Positions 1 through 8,904 of a DNA stretch of 64,000 nucleotides are shown here, piece by piece. A program made the position numbers and the translations under genes. The DNA is from Thermoleophilia bacterium (GTDB lineage: Bacteria; Actinomycetota; Thermoleophilia; RBG-16-64-13), in assembly GCA_027493445.1 (NCBI GenBank), contig JAOSKU010000001.1, positions 1,042,501 to 1,106,500 on the forward strand, in the 5' to 3' direction. Each line of letters begins with the position of its first letter. Within the stretch, counting starts at the first letter, position 1. Under the pieces are notes generated by a model. That model had not been told where the DNA came from and ran no database searches. It saw only the letters and a program-made list of their open reading frames with translations.

Positions 1-2426
1 AGCGCTGCCTGCGCGGATGCAACCTCCTCGTGCCGGCACCCCCACGATTCCAGCATCCCGGCCAGCACCCGCCGGTTGGTCTCGTTATCATCGACGGCCA
101 GCACCCTCACACCGAAGACATCGGCGGCTTGGTGCTGCTCCAGGACCACGGAGTCCGGCCGGGCCTTTCCGAAGACGGCGGTGAACCAGAAGGTGGAGCC
201 GACACCCAGCTCGCTGTCCGCCCCCATCGTACCGCCCATCATGTCCACAAGCCCTTTGGCGATGGAAAGACCCAGCCCGGTGCCCCCGTATTTCCTGGTG
301 GTGGACACATCGGCTTGGGCAAACGGTTGGAAGAGGACCCCCAGCTGCTCCTGCGAAACCCCCACCCCGGTGTCGCACACGCTGAACCGAACCGTGGCGC
401 TCGCTTCATCCTCGGACTCGAGGCGAACGTGGACACTCACCTCGCCCCGTTCGGTGAACTTGACGGCGTTCCCCACTAGGTTGGTGAGCACCTGCCGCAG
501 GCGCCCGGGGTCTCCGGTCAACGCCGAGGGGACGTCGGCCTCCACCAAGGTGGCAAGCTCGATTCCCTTCTCGCAGGCCCGGATGGCCAGAAAAGCCGTC
601 AGATCTTCGAGGGTCGTGCGCAGGTCGAAGTCGAGCGTCTCCATCTGGAGCTTCCCCGCCTCCATCTTCGAGAAGTCGAGGATGTCGCCGATAACGGACA
701 GCAGAGCGCCGGCGCTCGATTGGGCCGTCTCCAGGAGGTCGCGCTGCTCGGGAGTGAGATCGGTCTCCAGCAGCAGGTCGATCATGCCGGTCACGCCGTT
801 CATGGGCGTGCGAATCTCGTGACTCATGTTGGCCAGGAACAGGCTCTTGGCTTCGTTCGCCAGCTGCGCCTCAGCAGCGGCCAGGTTGGCCCGATGAATG
901 GCGTGCTCCAGCTCCCGGTTGGCGGCCTCCGCGGCTTCCTTGGTCCGGCGCAACTCCTCTTCCGTCCGCTTGCGGTCCGTGATGTCCCGCGCGGAGACGA
1001 AATCGTACTCCTGGCCGTTGAACTCGACGTAGTTGACCGTCACCTCGGCCGGGAAGATCTCGCCGGCCTTGGTCTTGTGACTCGTCTCGAAGGTCAAAGA
1101 GACTCGATCCTTGATCTCCCGCCAGCGGCGGGCCCACGGCTTTGGGACATCCGGATCCACGTCGTACACGGTCATGCTGAGCAGTTCCTCGCGCGAGTAG
1201 CCCAGACGCCGGCACATGGCCTGACTCACGTAGACGATGTTGCTCTCGGGACTGATCCAGAAGATATAGTCGGCCGAGTTGTCCATGGAAAACTGCGTGA
1301 GGCGCAGCGACTCCTCCATGCGCACGCGGTCGCTGATATCGCGGGCGAAGGCGAAGCTATATTTCTTACCTTTGTACTCCACTAAGTTGGTGGTTACTTC
1401 CACGGGGAAGAGCTCGCCACTTTTGGTGGTGTGCACCGTCTCGAACGTGAGGGAGCCCACCTCCTCCAAGCGGCGCCGGTGCTCCGCCCAGGCTTCCCGA
1501 GGCCAGGTGGGATCAATGTCGAACACGGTCATCTCGAGGAGCTCTTCACGGGAGTAGCCGTGGCGCCGGCAGGTGGAATCGCTGACGTAGACGAAACGAC
1601 CGTCGGGATCTATCCAGTGAATCAGGTCGGCCGCTCTGTCCACCGAGAGCTGGGTCAGGCGCAGCGAATCCTCCACCCGCTTGCGCTCGGTGATGTTGTC
1701 GAAAACGGCCACGAAATGGCCCCGCATCGGACTGTACACTGAAATTGAGAGCCAGATTGCCAGTGGCTCCACGAATGTCTCCAGCCGTTCCGGTACCCCG
1801 GTCGAGGCCACGCGTCCGTAGATGTCGAGCAGCTCCGGATTCGACTCCCTGATCCCCGGGATGACTTCGGTGACCCTCTTGCCCACGACATCGCGCAACC
1901 CCGTCAGTCTCTCGAAGGCGTTGTTGACGTCCAGGTACACAAAGTCCCGTGGTACCCCAGCGACAAAGATCATCCGGCAGTGTGCGTACCCCTCGAGCAT
2001 GTGCTCGAACAGAGAGCGATAGCGCCGTTCGCCGTCTTGCAGGAGGTCGTACGCCCGCCGGCGGTCGGTGACGTCCGCGAAGACCGCGAGCAGCGAGGTA
2101 GTGCCCTCCAGGTCGATGCGCCTGAGGCGCCAGTCCAGCCACAGCTCCCGCCCGGAGGTCGTCTTGACCAGCAACTCGCCGCTGAAGGGCCGGCCGCTTT
2201 CCAAGGTCGCCTCCGCCTGGGCCAGGAGTCCGGAGTCCCGCCCGAACGGCAGCCGGCGCAAGTTCTGCTGCAGCAGCTTCTCGCGCCGGATGCCAAGGAG
2301 CTCGACGGCAGCCTCGTTGGCCGACAGGCAGCGGCCGTCGGATCCGAAGGTGATCACTCCTACAGGCAGCGTGGCCAGCAGGGTCGCACCAGGAACCGGT
2401 TCCCGATACCCGCTGTCATCCTGCAC
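1..2426 (-). CDS. multi-PAS hybrid sensor histidine kinase, 3' end off the window
   Basis: About 808 residues are visible and the gene runs off the left edge. Four PAS/PAC sensory domains fill roughly residues 15-490, followed by a HisKA dimerisation domain with the H-box motif SHEIRTPMN (phosphorylatable His536), an HATPase domain (N-box Asn653, D-box CDTGVG, glycine box GGTGLGLS) and the start of a receiver domain whose acidic pair VDDN is near residue 778. The receiver's phospho-acceptor lies outside the window. No membrane segment is evident, so a cytosolic sensor is likely. The GTG start at 2426 is chosen because an AAGGGGGG ribosome site lies six bases upstream. The signal is unknown. 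It lies 245 bp downstream of a second sensor kinase and could belong to the same signalling group. Confidence 0.88.
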   Translation of the reverse strand, partial: MQDDSGYREPVPGATLLATLPVGVITFGSDGRCLSANEAAVELLGIRREKLLQQNLRRLPFGRDSGLLAQAEATLESGRPFSGELLVKTTSGRELWLDWRLRRIDLEGTTSLLAVFADVTDRRRAYDLLQDGERRYRSLFEHMLEGYAHCRMIFVAGVPRDFVYLDVNNAFERLTGLRDVVGKRVTEVIPGIRESNPELLDIYGRVASTGVPERLETFVEPLAIWLSISVYSPMRGHFVAVFDNITERKRVEDSLRLTQLSVDRAADLIHWIDPDGRFVYVSDSTCRRHGYSREELLEMTVFDIDPTWPREAWAEHRRRLEEVGSLTFETVHTTKSGELFPVEVTTNLVEYKGKKYSFAFARDISDRVRMEESLRLTQFSMDNSADYIFWISPESNIVYVSQAMCRRLGYSREELLSMTVYDVDPDVPKPWARRWREIKDRVSLTFETSHKTKAGEIFPAEVTVNYVEFNGQEYDFVSARDITDRKRTEEELRRTKEAAEAANRELEHAIHRANLAAAEAQLANEAKSLFLANMSHEIRTPMNGVTGMIDLLLETDLTPEQRDLLETAQSSAGALLSVIGDILDFSKMEAGKLQMETLDFDLRTTLEDLTAFLAIRACEKGIELATLVEADVPSALTGDPGRLRQVLTNLVGNAVKFTERGEVSVHVRLESEDEASATVRFSVCDTGVGVSQEQLGVLFQPFAQADVSTTRKYGGTGLGLSIAKGLVDMMGGTMGADSELGVGSTFWFTAVFGKARPDSVVLEQHQAADVFGVRVLAVDDNETNRRVLAGMLESWGCRHEEVASAQAA

Positions 2427-2520
2427 GTGTTGCCCCCCTTGATACCGTGCTCCAGGCAACAGGAGCTACGCGTGCCCCTACTATCGGAACAATCTGCGCA
2501 GAACTGAAGCTGAAGTAGAA

Positions 2521-2536
2521 CCCCACTCTTGTGGGG
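2521..2536 (-). terminator. weak hairpin downstream of the interrupted sensor kinase
   Basis: A six-base-pair stem (CCCCAC/GTGGGG) with a four-base loop is followed on the minus strand by a T-rich stretch. It lies about 135 bases past the stop of the upstream kinase remnant and could end its transcript. The tail is short, so this is tentative. The rest of 2427-2672 shows nothing convincing. Confidence 0.3.
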
Positions 2537-2672
2537 GGCTCGATCCGAGACGACTTACCTACGGGCCGAATCCACGAGCCGGCCGCGAGAACCTCATCGG
2601 CGGACTCGCGCTCCGGCCGCAGAAACACGGCGGCGTCGCCTTCTCGGGCCACCGCGGCGGGCCCCGCCTGCC

Positions 2673-3527
2673 TTAGCGGTCGAGAGCCTCCCGCACCCGC
2701 TGCGCCAGAGTCTCGGGGGAGAAGGGCTTCTCCAAGAGATCGATCCCTGGATCCAGACGGCCGTCATGGACGATGGCGTTCTTGGTGTAGCCCGACATGA
2801 ACAGGACCCGCAGCTCCGGTTGTCGGGCCCGGAAGATCTCTGCAAGCTCGCGGCCGCTCATATCCGGCAGAATCACGTCGGTCAGGAGTAGGCTGATGGA
2901 TCCGCCGGCCTCCTCCGCCTGGGGTAGCGCTTCCCCCGGAGTTCCGGCAACCAGGACCTGGTATCCCTCGGCGGAGAGCACCCTTTCCACCACGGCGCGC
3001 ACGCCCGGCTCGTCTTCGACCACCAGGATGGTCTCCGTGCCCCGGCTCGACCTATCAGACAGGGGCGGACGCACGACCGGATGCCAGTCGACCTCCTTGT
3101 GCGTTCGAGGCAGGTAGATCTTGATGGTCGTCCCCTGACCGGGCTCGCTGTAGATCCAGATGTTGCCCTCCACCTGCTTGACGATCCCGTAGACCGTGGA
3201 AAGACCCATGCCCGTTCCCGCGCCCTCGGGCTTGGTGGTGAAGAAGGGTTCGAACGCCCGCGCACGCACCTCCGGGCTCATGCCGAGACCAGTGTCGCTC
3301 ACCGCCAGCATGACGTGGGCTCCCGCACGCGCCGACAGGTGGGTGCTCATGTACGCCTCGTCCAGCACCGCATTGGCCGTCTCCAGGGTGAGCCTGCCTC
3401 CCTGCGGCATGGCGTCGCGCGCATTCACGGCCAGATTCAGCATCACCTGCTGAATCTGGCCGGGATCGGCCTCCACCGGCCACAGGTTGGCACCGAAGTG
3501 CGCCTCCAGGCTCACCTGCTCCCCTAG
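2673..3527 (-). pseudogene. hybrid sensor kinase, C-terminal half (HATPase + receiver), cut off by an IS
   Basis: This is the 3' part of the kinase whose 5' part lies at 4957-6595. It encodes an HATPase domain (VMLNLAVNARDAMP, SDTGLGMS, GTGMGLSTVYGIV) followed by a receiver domain with the acidic pair VEDE and phospho-acceptor in LLLTDVILPDMSG. The segment has no start of its own with a good ribosome site; a GTG at 3515 is fortuitous. Deleting the inserted IS5-type element and one CTAG copy joins it in frame to the N-terminal half. The gene was therefore intact before insertion and is now probably not expressed as a kinase. Confidence 0.85.
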
Positions 3528-4960
3528 CAGGCTGCTGAAAAAGTCCCCCGCCTAGCCCTCCGATTGCCTCAACTTCCTATCTTTTTGCGCCCCTTTTTGG
3601 TAGTGTTTACCCTGCAAACTGGCATAAAGCGAGGGGGTTGGGATGCGGGGAGAAGAGGCAAGGCAGCCGTCGTTTGTATTCTTGGGTCCCTTGGAGGAGC
3701 GCATCCCCAAAGATCACCCCTTGCGGGCCATCCGCAAGATGACCGATAAGGCGCTTTGCGGTCTCTCCCCCCTCTTTGACAAGATCTACTGTGAAGCCGG
3801 CCGCCCCTCCATCCCGCCCGAGTACCTTCTGCGAGCCCTGCTTATTCAGGTGCTCTACGCCATCCCTTCGGAGCGCAAGCTCTGCGAACACCTCGAGTAT
3901 CACCTGCTCTTTCGCTGGTTTGTGGGCCTCGATCTAAACGAGCCCGTCTGGCATCCCACCACCTTCACCCAAAACCGGGAGCGCCTGCTTGAGGGCGAGG
4001 TGGCCGAGGCCTTCTTCCTGGAGGTGAGGAAGCAGGCCCAGGCGGGGAAACTCCTTTCCCGGGAGCACTTCAGCCTGGACGGCACCTTGGTGGAAGCGGC
4101 GGCCTCCTCAAGAGCTTCCGGCCCAAACAGGAATTGGCCGAGGGCCAGGAGGGCGGCCGGGGGCCAGGCAAAGATGACCCGGGTGCAGGGGAGGACCCGA
4201 GCCCCGCCGAGCCAGTCTCGGAAAGCGCAGGCCGCGACCGCAACCCGAGTGTGGATTTCCACGGCGAGCGGCGCCGGAATGACACCCACGCTTCCACCAC
4301 CGATCCGGAAGCTCTTCTTGCCAAACACTCTCCCGGAGAAGCGGCCCGGCTCGCTTATGCCGGCCATCTCCTCACCGAGAACCGCCACGGTCTCATCGTC
4401 CAGGCCGATCTCTCCCGGGCCACCGGTACCGCCGAGCGGGAGATGGGTCTTGAGCTGGTGAAGGAGGAGCGCAAAAAGACCAAGGGCCGGTTCACTGTCG
4501 CAGCCGACAAGAACTACGACACCAAGGACTTCGTGGGCGAACTACGGACTAACGTTGTTACCCCGCATGTGGCTCGCAAAGAGAAGTACTCGGCCATCGA
4601 TGGCCGCACGACACGGTGGGAGGGATACGCCCTCAGCCAGAAGAAGCGCAAGCTGGTGGAGGAGGCCTTCGGCTGGATGAAGACAGTCGGACTGCTTCAC
4701 AAGCTCCGGCACCGCGGGCGGGCCAAGGCCCGATGGATCTTCCAGTTTACGGCCGCCGCCTACAACCTGGTGAGAATGAGATCGCTGCTTCCGGAGTGCA
4801 TCGCCAGATAGGGAAAAAGGGGCGGGGAATCGGCCTCTCCAGGGGGCATAATCCCGGTCTTCGCCCGGGCAATCCGAGAACCGACCGTTCGTGGGTCAAG
4901 CAGCCGAGCAACGGAGCACATCGGAGGGGCTCCAACCGGGGTATTTCAGCGGCCTGCTAG
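3524..4960 (+). mobile_element. IS5-family insertion sequence (element 3528-4956) with CTAG target duplication
   Basis: The 1,429-bp element is bounded by imperfect inverted repeats: CAGGCTGCTGAAAAA at the left and, read inward, CAGGCCGCTGAAATA at the right. It is flanked on both sides by CTAG (3524-3527 and 4957-4960). A four-base YTAR-type duplication is known for the IS5 subgroup, and the encoded DDE transposase agrees. The insertion lies inside a hybrid histidine kinase gene and its removal restores the frame exactly, which points to a young insertion. Confidence 0.88.
3643..4811 (+). pseudogene. IS5-family DDE transposase, one-base frameshift
   Basis: The N-terminal part has the family's DUF772-type region (PPEYLLRALLIQVLYA, HLEYHLLFRWFVGL) and the first catalytic Asp in HFSLDGTLVEA. 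The C-terminal part continues in another frame with the second Asp (AADKNYDT), the conserved HASTTDPEA stretch and the final Glu in EEAFGWMKT. The frames join if one C is restored after about position 4107 (CCTCCTCAAG would read CCTCCCTCAAG). As read the protein is broken. Because the element's ends and target duplication look fresh, and other genes nearby show the same kind of one-base loss, the break may be a sequence error rather than decay. Confidence 0.82.
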
Positions 4961-6595
4961 AGTTCGGTGAAGGAGGCCGTGCATGTTCTCCAAGCACTCG
5001 TTCAGGTCGAGCACCCGAGGAGAAGACACCTGCTTTCGGGAGAAGGTGAGTATCTGCCGGGTGAGGCTCGCGGCCCGCTCCACCCCTTTGCGGATCTCCT
5101 CCAACTCGGGGCGGAGGGCCGGGTCGAGCCGCCCGTCAGCCAGCACGATATCCCCGTATCCACCCATCGCGGTCAACAGGTTGTTGAAGTCATGGGCGAT
5201 GCCACCGGCGAGCTGGCCGATGGCCTCCATCTTCTGACTCTGCAGGAGGGCCTCTTCCTGCAGGCGCAGGGCCGCCTCGGCTTCCTTCACCTCGGTGATG
5301 TCGTGCTCGCGCCCCTGAATGCCGATCTGCCGGCCGGCCTCATCGAAAAGGGGGCCCACGGAGCTGCGGAACCATTTGACTTCCCCTTCCGGCGCGACCA
5401 CCCGGAACTCCGTGGTAAAGGGAGCGCCGAAGAAGGCCCGGGCGAGAAGGGTCTCCACCCGCCCCCGGTCATCGGAGTGCAGCCGATCTATGAAGCTCGC
5501 GCCGAGAACATCCTCAACCGGGTTCAACGACCCGGCGGCGGCGTTCGCGAAGAGCAGACGGCGATCCATGGTGTACGCGAAGATGACGTCGGTAGTGTTG
5601 TCGGCGATAAGACGCAGGTTGCGTTCCGACTCGGCCAGGGCGGCCTTGGCGCGCGTCAACGTCTGGCCCATGCGCCGGGCCACCACCGTCACCACGAACC
5701 CCACAACACCCACCGAGAGAAGGGCCGCTACCCAGGCCCAGAGTGCCGGGTTGCGCGTGGTGTTCGCGGCGATCTGGGTCTGCACCCACCCTTGAGCGAG
5801 GACCAACACGGCCGTGAGGGGCAGGAAGGCGCGCAGGAGCCGGCCCTGGAAGGTGGAGGTCTCGAACGGGCGCAGGATCAGCACCCCCGGGGGCTGGGCC
5901 GCCAGCAGAGCTACGCCCAGGGCGAAGAGGGCCGTGGCGGTGTTTAGGGCCGTCGGAATGACGCTGCCCCCGTACAGCAGAGGCGTTTCGTAGGCGTAGC
6001 CAATGAGCACGGCCCCGCTCACCGTCACGCATGTGCCGGCCAGGACCGAGGACAGGTGGCTCGAGACGGGAACCGGGGAAGGCGTCCTACTCAGAGAGTT
6101 TAGTCCCGGGGATCGCGGGCCGGCGCGCGGCGACGGGTCCCCGACGGCCAGCAACGCCAGGGCGAGAGCCGCGCTCAAGCCAAGGACCGCCGTGAGGGGT
6201 GACATTCTCCCCACCGGCACGGCCGAAGCGGGGTCGCCCAGGAAGGTGCGGGCCGTGCCCAGCACCAGGCTCTCGATGTCGTAGGATACGGGGCCAAGGT
6301 GGCCAACGAGGATGGTCAGGGTGAGGGCCGCCCCTACGAGCGCCGGTACCCCGGCTGCCCAGCGCCGCCGCCCAGCCGGGACGGCGGCCGGCCAGGCGGC
6401 CCCTGAAAGGTAGGCGAGCACACCGGCGCCTAACAGCAAGAGCACGAAAGCAGTGCTGGGAGCCATGGGGATGTAGGCTCTTCTCAGACCGGCAAGCGTG
6501 GGCACGTCGGCCACGAGGCCCAGCGCGCCAAGCGCGGTAACCAGAAGGGCCGCGCCCGCGGACGCGTAGGCGATGCGCGTGCTCCGCTGGGTCAT
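4957..6595 (-). pseudogene. hybrid sensor kinase, N-terminal half (membrane region, PAS, HisKA), truncated by an IS
   Basis: This is the 5' part of a hybrid kinase. About eight hydrophobic segments fill residues 8-310, then come a PAS domain (roughly 325-440) and a HisKA domain of the [11 protein letters not shown] type with the phosphorylatable His near residue 468. The protein reads through LHRT and then enters the IS5-type element, ending after three foreign residues at 4946. The missing ATPase and receiver domains lie at 2673-3527. The start at 6595 (MTQRSTR) follows a GGAGG-like site. The membrane region makes it an integral inner-membrane sensor of unknown stimulus. Confidence 0.85.
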
Positions 6596-6930
6596 GAGAA
6601 CCTCCTACCGCGACCAACACCATCGTTCGACACACTACTCTCCCCGGCATTGGCTGACACCGCACCATTGTACGCTGATACCGGTTTGTCGCGGTAGTCC
6701 CGGTAGAAACGCGACAAAGCCGGTTCGCGATCCTTGGAGAGCAGGCGACCGCCCGATCGTCGCCAGTTTGGCGCGGCGACGGTCTCCCTTGCGCGAATAT
6801 CGGCCGGCCCGGATCCCCGCAGCAGGAAGGGCTCGGCGCACGACCACGAGCCGAGCGGCCAGTTCTCCGGCCGCGGGCCTGTGGGCGTATCGGCCTGCGA
6901 TAAAGCGACGGACGGTTGGGCGCCCCGGGG
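6596..6930. other. 335-bp intergenic region with a large inverted repeat
   Basis: No believable gene was found here. The region separates the end of the arsenic operon from the start of the sensor kinase at 6595. It contains a long inverted repeat (6681-6723, arms TTTGTCGCG/CGCGACAAA with flanking CCGG bases) and, on the minus strand, a TACAAT hexamer around 6665-6670 that could be a -10 element for the kinase without a good -35. Confidence 0.4.
6681..6723. promoter_or_regulatory. inverted repeat upstream of the sensor kinase gene
   Basis: The arms TTTGTCGCG (6685-6693) and CGCGACAAA (6710-6718) are perfectly complementary with a 16-base spacer. The outer CCGG bases (6681-6684 and 6720-6723) extend the pairing with one bulge. 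It is about 90-125 bases before the kinase start, so it could be an operator or a 5' leader hairpin. Function is not established. Confidence 0.35.
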
Positions 6931-6941
6931 TCAAGCCCCGG
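6925..6941 (-). terminator. hairpin at the end of the arsenic operon
   Basis: CCGGGG and CCCCGG pair around a five-base loop that contains the stop codon of the metallophosphoesterase gene. There is no run of T after it, so it is an imperfect intrinsic terminator candidate. Confidence 0.3.
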
Positions 6942-7668
6942 TGCGAAAAGCCTCGGCGAGGGTCGCCGGAAGCCCCGCGGCCAGTACCCCGGCCGCGGTC
7001 CTTTCCACGTCATAGGGGACGCGCACGACCGTCACCTGCACCTCGCTCCGGCAGAGCAACCGCACCAGGGTGTATCCGGCTCGGGTGTCACCGTCCTTGG
7101 GCCGGCCGGCCGAACCCGCATTGATGAAGAGCACGCCTCCGTGGCGGCGGTGCCAGGGGACGTGGGTGTGGCCGAAGACCAGGACGTCGGCGTCCTCGGT
7201 CCGAGCCAGGCGTTCGAAGGTGCGGGGGTCCCGATCCCGCAGCAGGTACTCGTTGATCCGCCGAGGGCTGCCGTGCACCAGGTGGAAACGGAGGCCGGCC
7301 TCCTCGAACCGCAGCTCCCGTGGAAGCAGGCGCAGCCAGGCTTTGTTCTCGGCGGTCACTTCCCGGACGGTGAACGCATAGGAGGCGTCACCGATGCGCC
7401 GGGCATCCTCGTCGGGGTAGTAGCAGCCGCACTCGCCTCGCTCGAAACCAACGCCATCGTCGTAGTTGCCGGCGATGGTGGAGATGCCGGAGGAGCGGAC
7501 GATGTCGATGACCTCGTTGGGCTGAGGGCCGTAACCCACCAGGTCGCCCAGGCAGTAGACGCGCTCGACGTTCCGAGCGCGCAGATCGTCGAGCACGGCC
7601 TGCAACGCGGCCGCGTTGCCGTGCACGTCGGAGAAGAAGGCCATCGAAACGGCCCCCTCAGCGAACAT
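6931..7668 (-). CDS. calcineurin-type metallophosphoesterase (YfcE/MJ0936-like)
   Basis: The 245-residue protein carries the metallophosphoesterase metal-binding motifs in order: FFSDVHGN near residue 12, GDLVGYGP, GNYDD, HGSP and FGHTHVP. Such proteins are cytosolic, metal-dependent phosphodiesterases or phosphatases with varied substrates. The ATG at 7668 is preceded by an AGGAGA site. It is the last gene of the arsenic operon on the minus strand, immediately after the arsenate-reductase-like gene. It may simply be co-transcribed, because no arsenic role is known for this family. See the arsC entry for the unusual overlap between the two reading frames. Confidence 0.8.
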   Translation of the reverse strand: MFAEGAVSMAFFSDVHGNAAALQAVLDDLRARNVERVYCLGDLVGYGPQPNEVIDIVRSSGISTIAGNYDDGVGFERGECGCYYPDEDARRIGDASYAFTVREVTAENKAWLRLLPRELRFEEAGLRFHLVHGSPRRINEYLLRDRDPRTFERLARTEDADVLVFGHTHVPWHRRHGGVLFINAGSAGRPKDGDTRAGYTLVRLLCRSEVQVTVVRVPYDVERTAAGVLAAGLPATLAEAFRTGA

Positions 7669-8201
7669 CGGGGTCCGTCTCCTGCGCCCGTCCGGCGGAC
7701 TCCTCGGGTCCCCCCTCGAGCCGCGATCCTGCCGCCAATCCTCTCGCGGCCACCCCCAAGCCAGAGGTCGTCGTCCTCCTTGGTCAAATGGGCAAGCCAG
7801 GCCTGTACTCGCGCGTCGATCTGGTCTCTGACCTCCCTGAACTTGGCCAGCTTCTCCTGGTCGCTTCCATGGCAGGCGGCCGGGTCCTCGAAAGGCCAGT
7901 AGAGGAGATTCTCCACCCAGGGAAACATCCGCGGGCAACGCCTCTCCGCCAAGGCGCAAACGGTGACGGCGTGGCTGAAGTACATCTTGCCCAGATATCG
8001 CCTGACGGACTTCGATTCCTGCCCGCTCATGTCGATGCCCGCTTCGCGCATCACCCGCACCGCAAGAGGATTCAGCCCGCGCGGATCGAGGCCGGCGCTG
8101 TGAGGCTCCAAGGCACCGGCGGCGTAGTGCCGCACGAAGGCTTCGGCCATCTGACTGCGGGCCGAGTTGCCCGTGCACAGAAAAAGGACGCGTCTCTTCA
8201 C
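7356..8201 (-). CDS. arsC: arsenate reductase, low-molecular-weight phosphatase type (ArsC)
   Basis: The conserved part, about residues 1-140, has the N-terminal P-loop CTGNSARSQMAEAF (catalytic Cys near residue 9) and the downstream TVCALAERRCP and FEDPA segments of the thioredoxin-coupled ArsC family. This enzyme reduces arsenate to arsenite for export by Acr3. The GTG start at 8201 follows an AGGAGAAGAGGG site. After LTKEDDD the frame does not stop and runs 300 bases out of frame into the metallophosphoesterase gene, giving an Arg/Gly-rich tail that is almost certainly not real. A one-base error in the GGGGG run just after that point would instead give a short tail ending at a TGA that overlaps the next ATG, or an in-frame fusion. 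Confidence 0.8.
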   Translation of the reverse strand: MKRRVLFLCTGNSARSQMAEAFVRHYAAGALEPHSAGLDPRGLNPLAVRVMREAGIDMSGQESKSVRRYLGKMYFSHAVTVCALAERRCPRMFPWVENLLYWPFEDPAACHGSDQEKLAKFREVRDQIDARVQAWLAHLTKEDDDLWLGGGRERIGGRIAARGGTRGVRRTGAGDGPRCSLRGPFRWPSSPTCTATRPRCRPCSTICALGTSSASTAWATWWVTALSPTRSSTSSAPPASPPSPATTTMALVSSEASAAATTPTRMPGASVTPPMRSPSGK

Positions 8202-8215
8202 TCTGCCCTCTTCTC

Positions 8216-8833
8216 CTACCCGCGAGCAGCCAGGTACATGGGGATCTCGAAGCCGCTCACCGGACCCACCTCGACTCGCCAGCGGGTAACACGCTGCACG
8301 TCGCTGCGGAAGCGCTCGGCCAGCCCGGGGATGAGAAGCTCGGTGTGCCTCACCAGGCGAGTCAAACCCCCCGTGTTCATGGCGGCGTAGATGTTGGCCG
8401 CCTTGAACCAACGCTCCTCCACGGCGTTGTCGATGCTATAGCCGTGGGTGTCTGCGATCACCAGGTGGAGCCTCGCCCCGGCGGCGAGGAAGATATCCTC
8501 GAGCACCTGCGCCGTCTCTACGAAATTACCCGTGACCAGCACTGGAGAATCGGGGCCCGGCTCCCCGTAGGCGCGGTAGGGGCCTTCGACGGTCTTCATC
8601 CACTGATCGTACGGCAGAATGCGGGGCATGAGCGGGAGCACGGCGTCCACAGCCTCGGCCAGCCGCCCGTCGAGCTCCGGGCAGTCCGCTCCCCGGCACC
8701 GTTTGTCCACCAACCCATCGGCGAAAGCACCACAGGATGCGAGCCCGCAACGCCCGCAATCCGTTCCGGGCAGATAGCGGAGAAAGTCCGCCGCCTCCAG
8801 CGGGTAGGTTTCGGCGTATTCTTCAACAGCCAT
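8216..8833 (-). CDS. 4Fe-4S protein related to the C-terminal part of the CODH/ACS gamma subunit
   Basis: The 205-residue protein starts with a PF04060-type iron-sulfur motif (Cys26, Cys29, Cys34, Cys51; spacing CX2CX4CX16C). It continues with segments such as PVLVTGNF, ADTHGYSIDNA, HTELLIPG and VEVGPVSGFEIP that resemble the C-terminal domain of AcsC/CdhE, the corrinoid iron-sulfur protein large subunit. The TIM-barrel of AcsC is missing, so it cannot be an ordinary acetyl-CoA synthase subunit. It sits 14 bases before arsC and follows another CX2CX4CX16C protein, inside an arsenic operon. A redox or metalloid-handling role is plausible but unproven. The similarity is read by eye. Confidence 0.65.
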   Translation of the reverse strand: MAVEEYAETYPLEAADFLRYLPGTDCGRCGLASCGAFADGLVDKRCRGADCPELDGRLAEAVDAVLPLMPRILPYDQWMKTVEGPYRAYGEPGPDSPVLVTGNFVETAQVLEDIFLAAGARLHLVIADTHGYSIDNAVEERWFKAANIYAAMNTGGLTRLVRHTELLIPGLAERFRSDVQRVTRWRVEVGPVSGFEIPMYLAARG

Positions 8834-8904
8834 GGTCTCCTCCTTCCGTCCCCGGCCGCCCGAAACGGGCGGCCACTCAGCTCAGGTCGCCGCTCAGCGG
8901 GGAC

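Noticed and set aside
2416..2652. Short minus-strand frame between the two sensor kinases
   Set aside because: The first 30 codons look coding by GC3, but there is no family match, no clear ribosome site and it overlaps the start of the downstream kinase.
3643..4811. Programmed frameshifting in the IS5-type transposase
   Set aside because: There is no slippery heptamer at the junction, and the same one-base losses occur in host genes, so an error or mutation is simpler.
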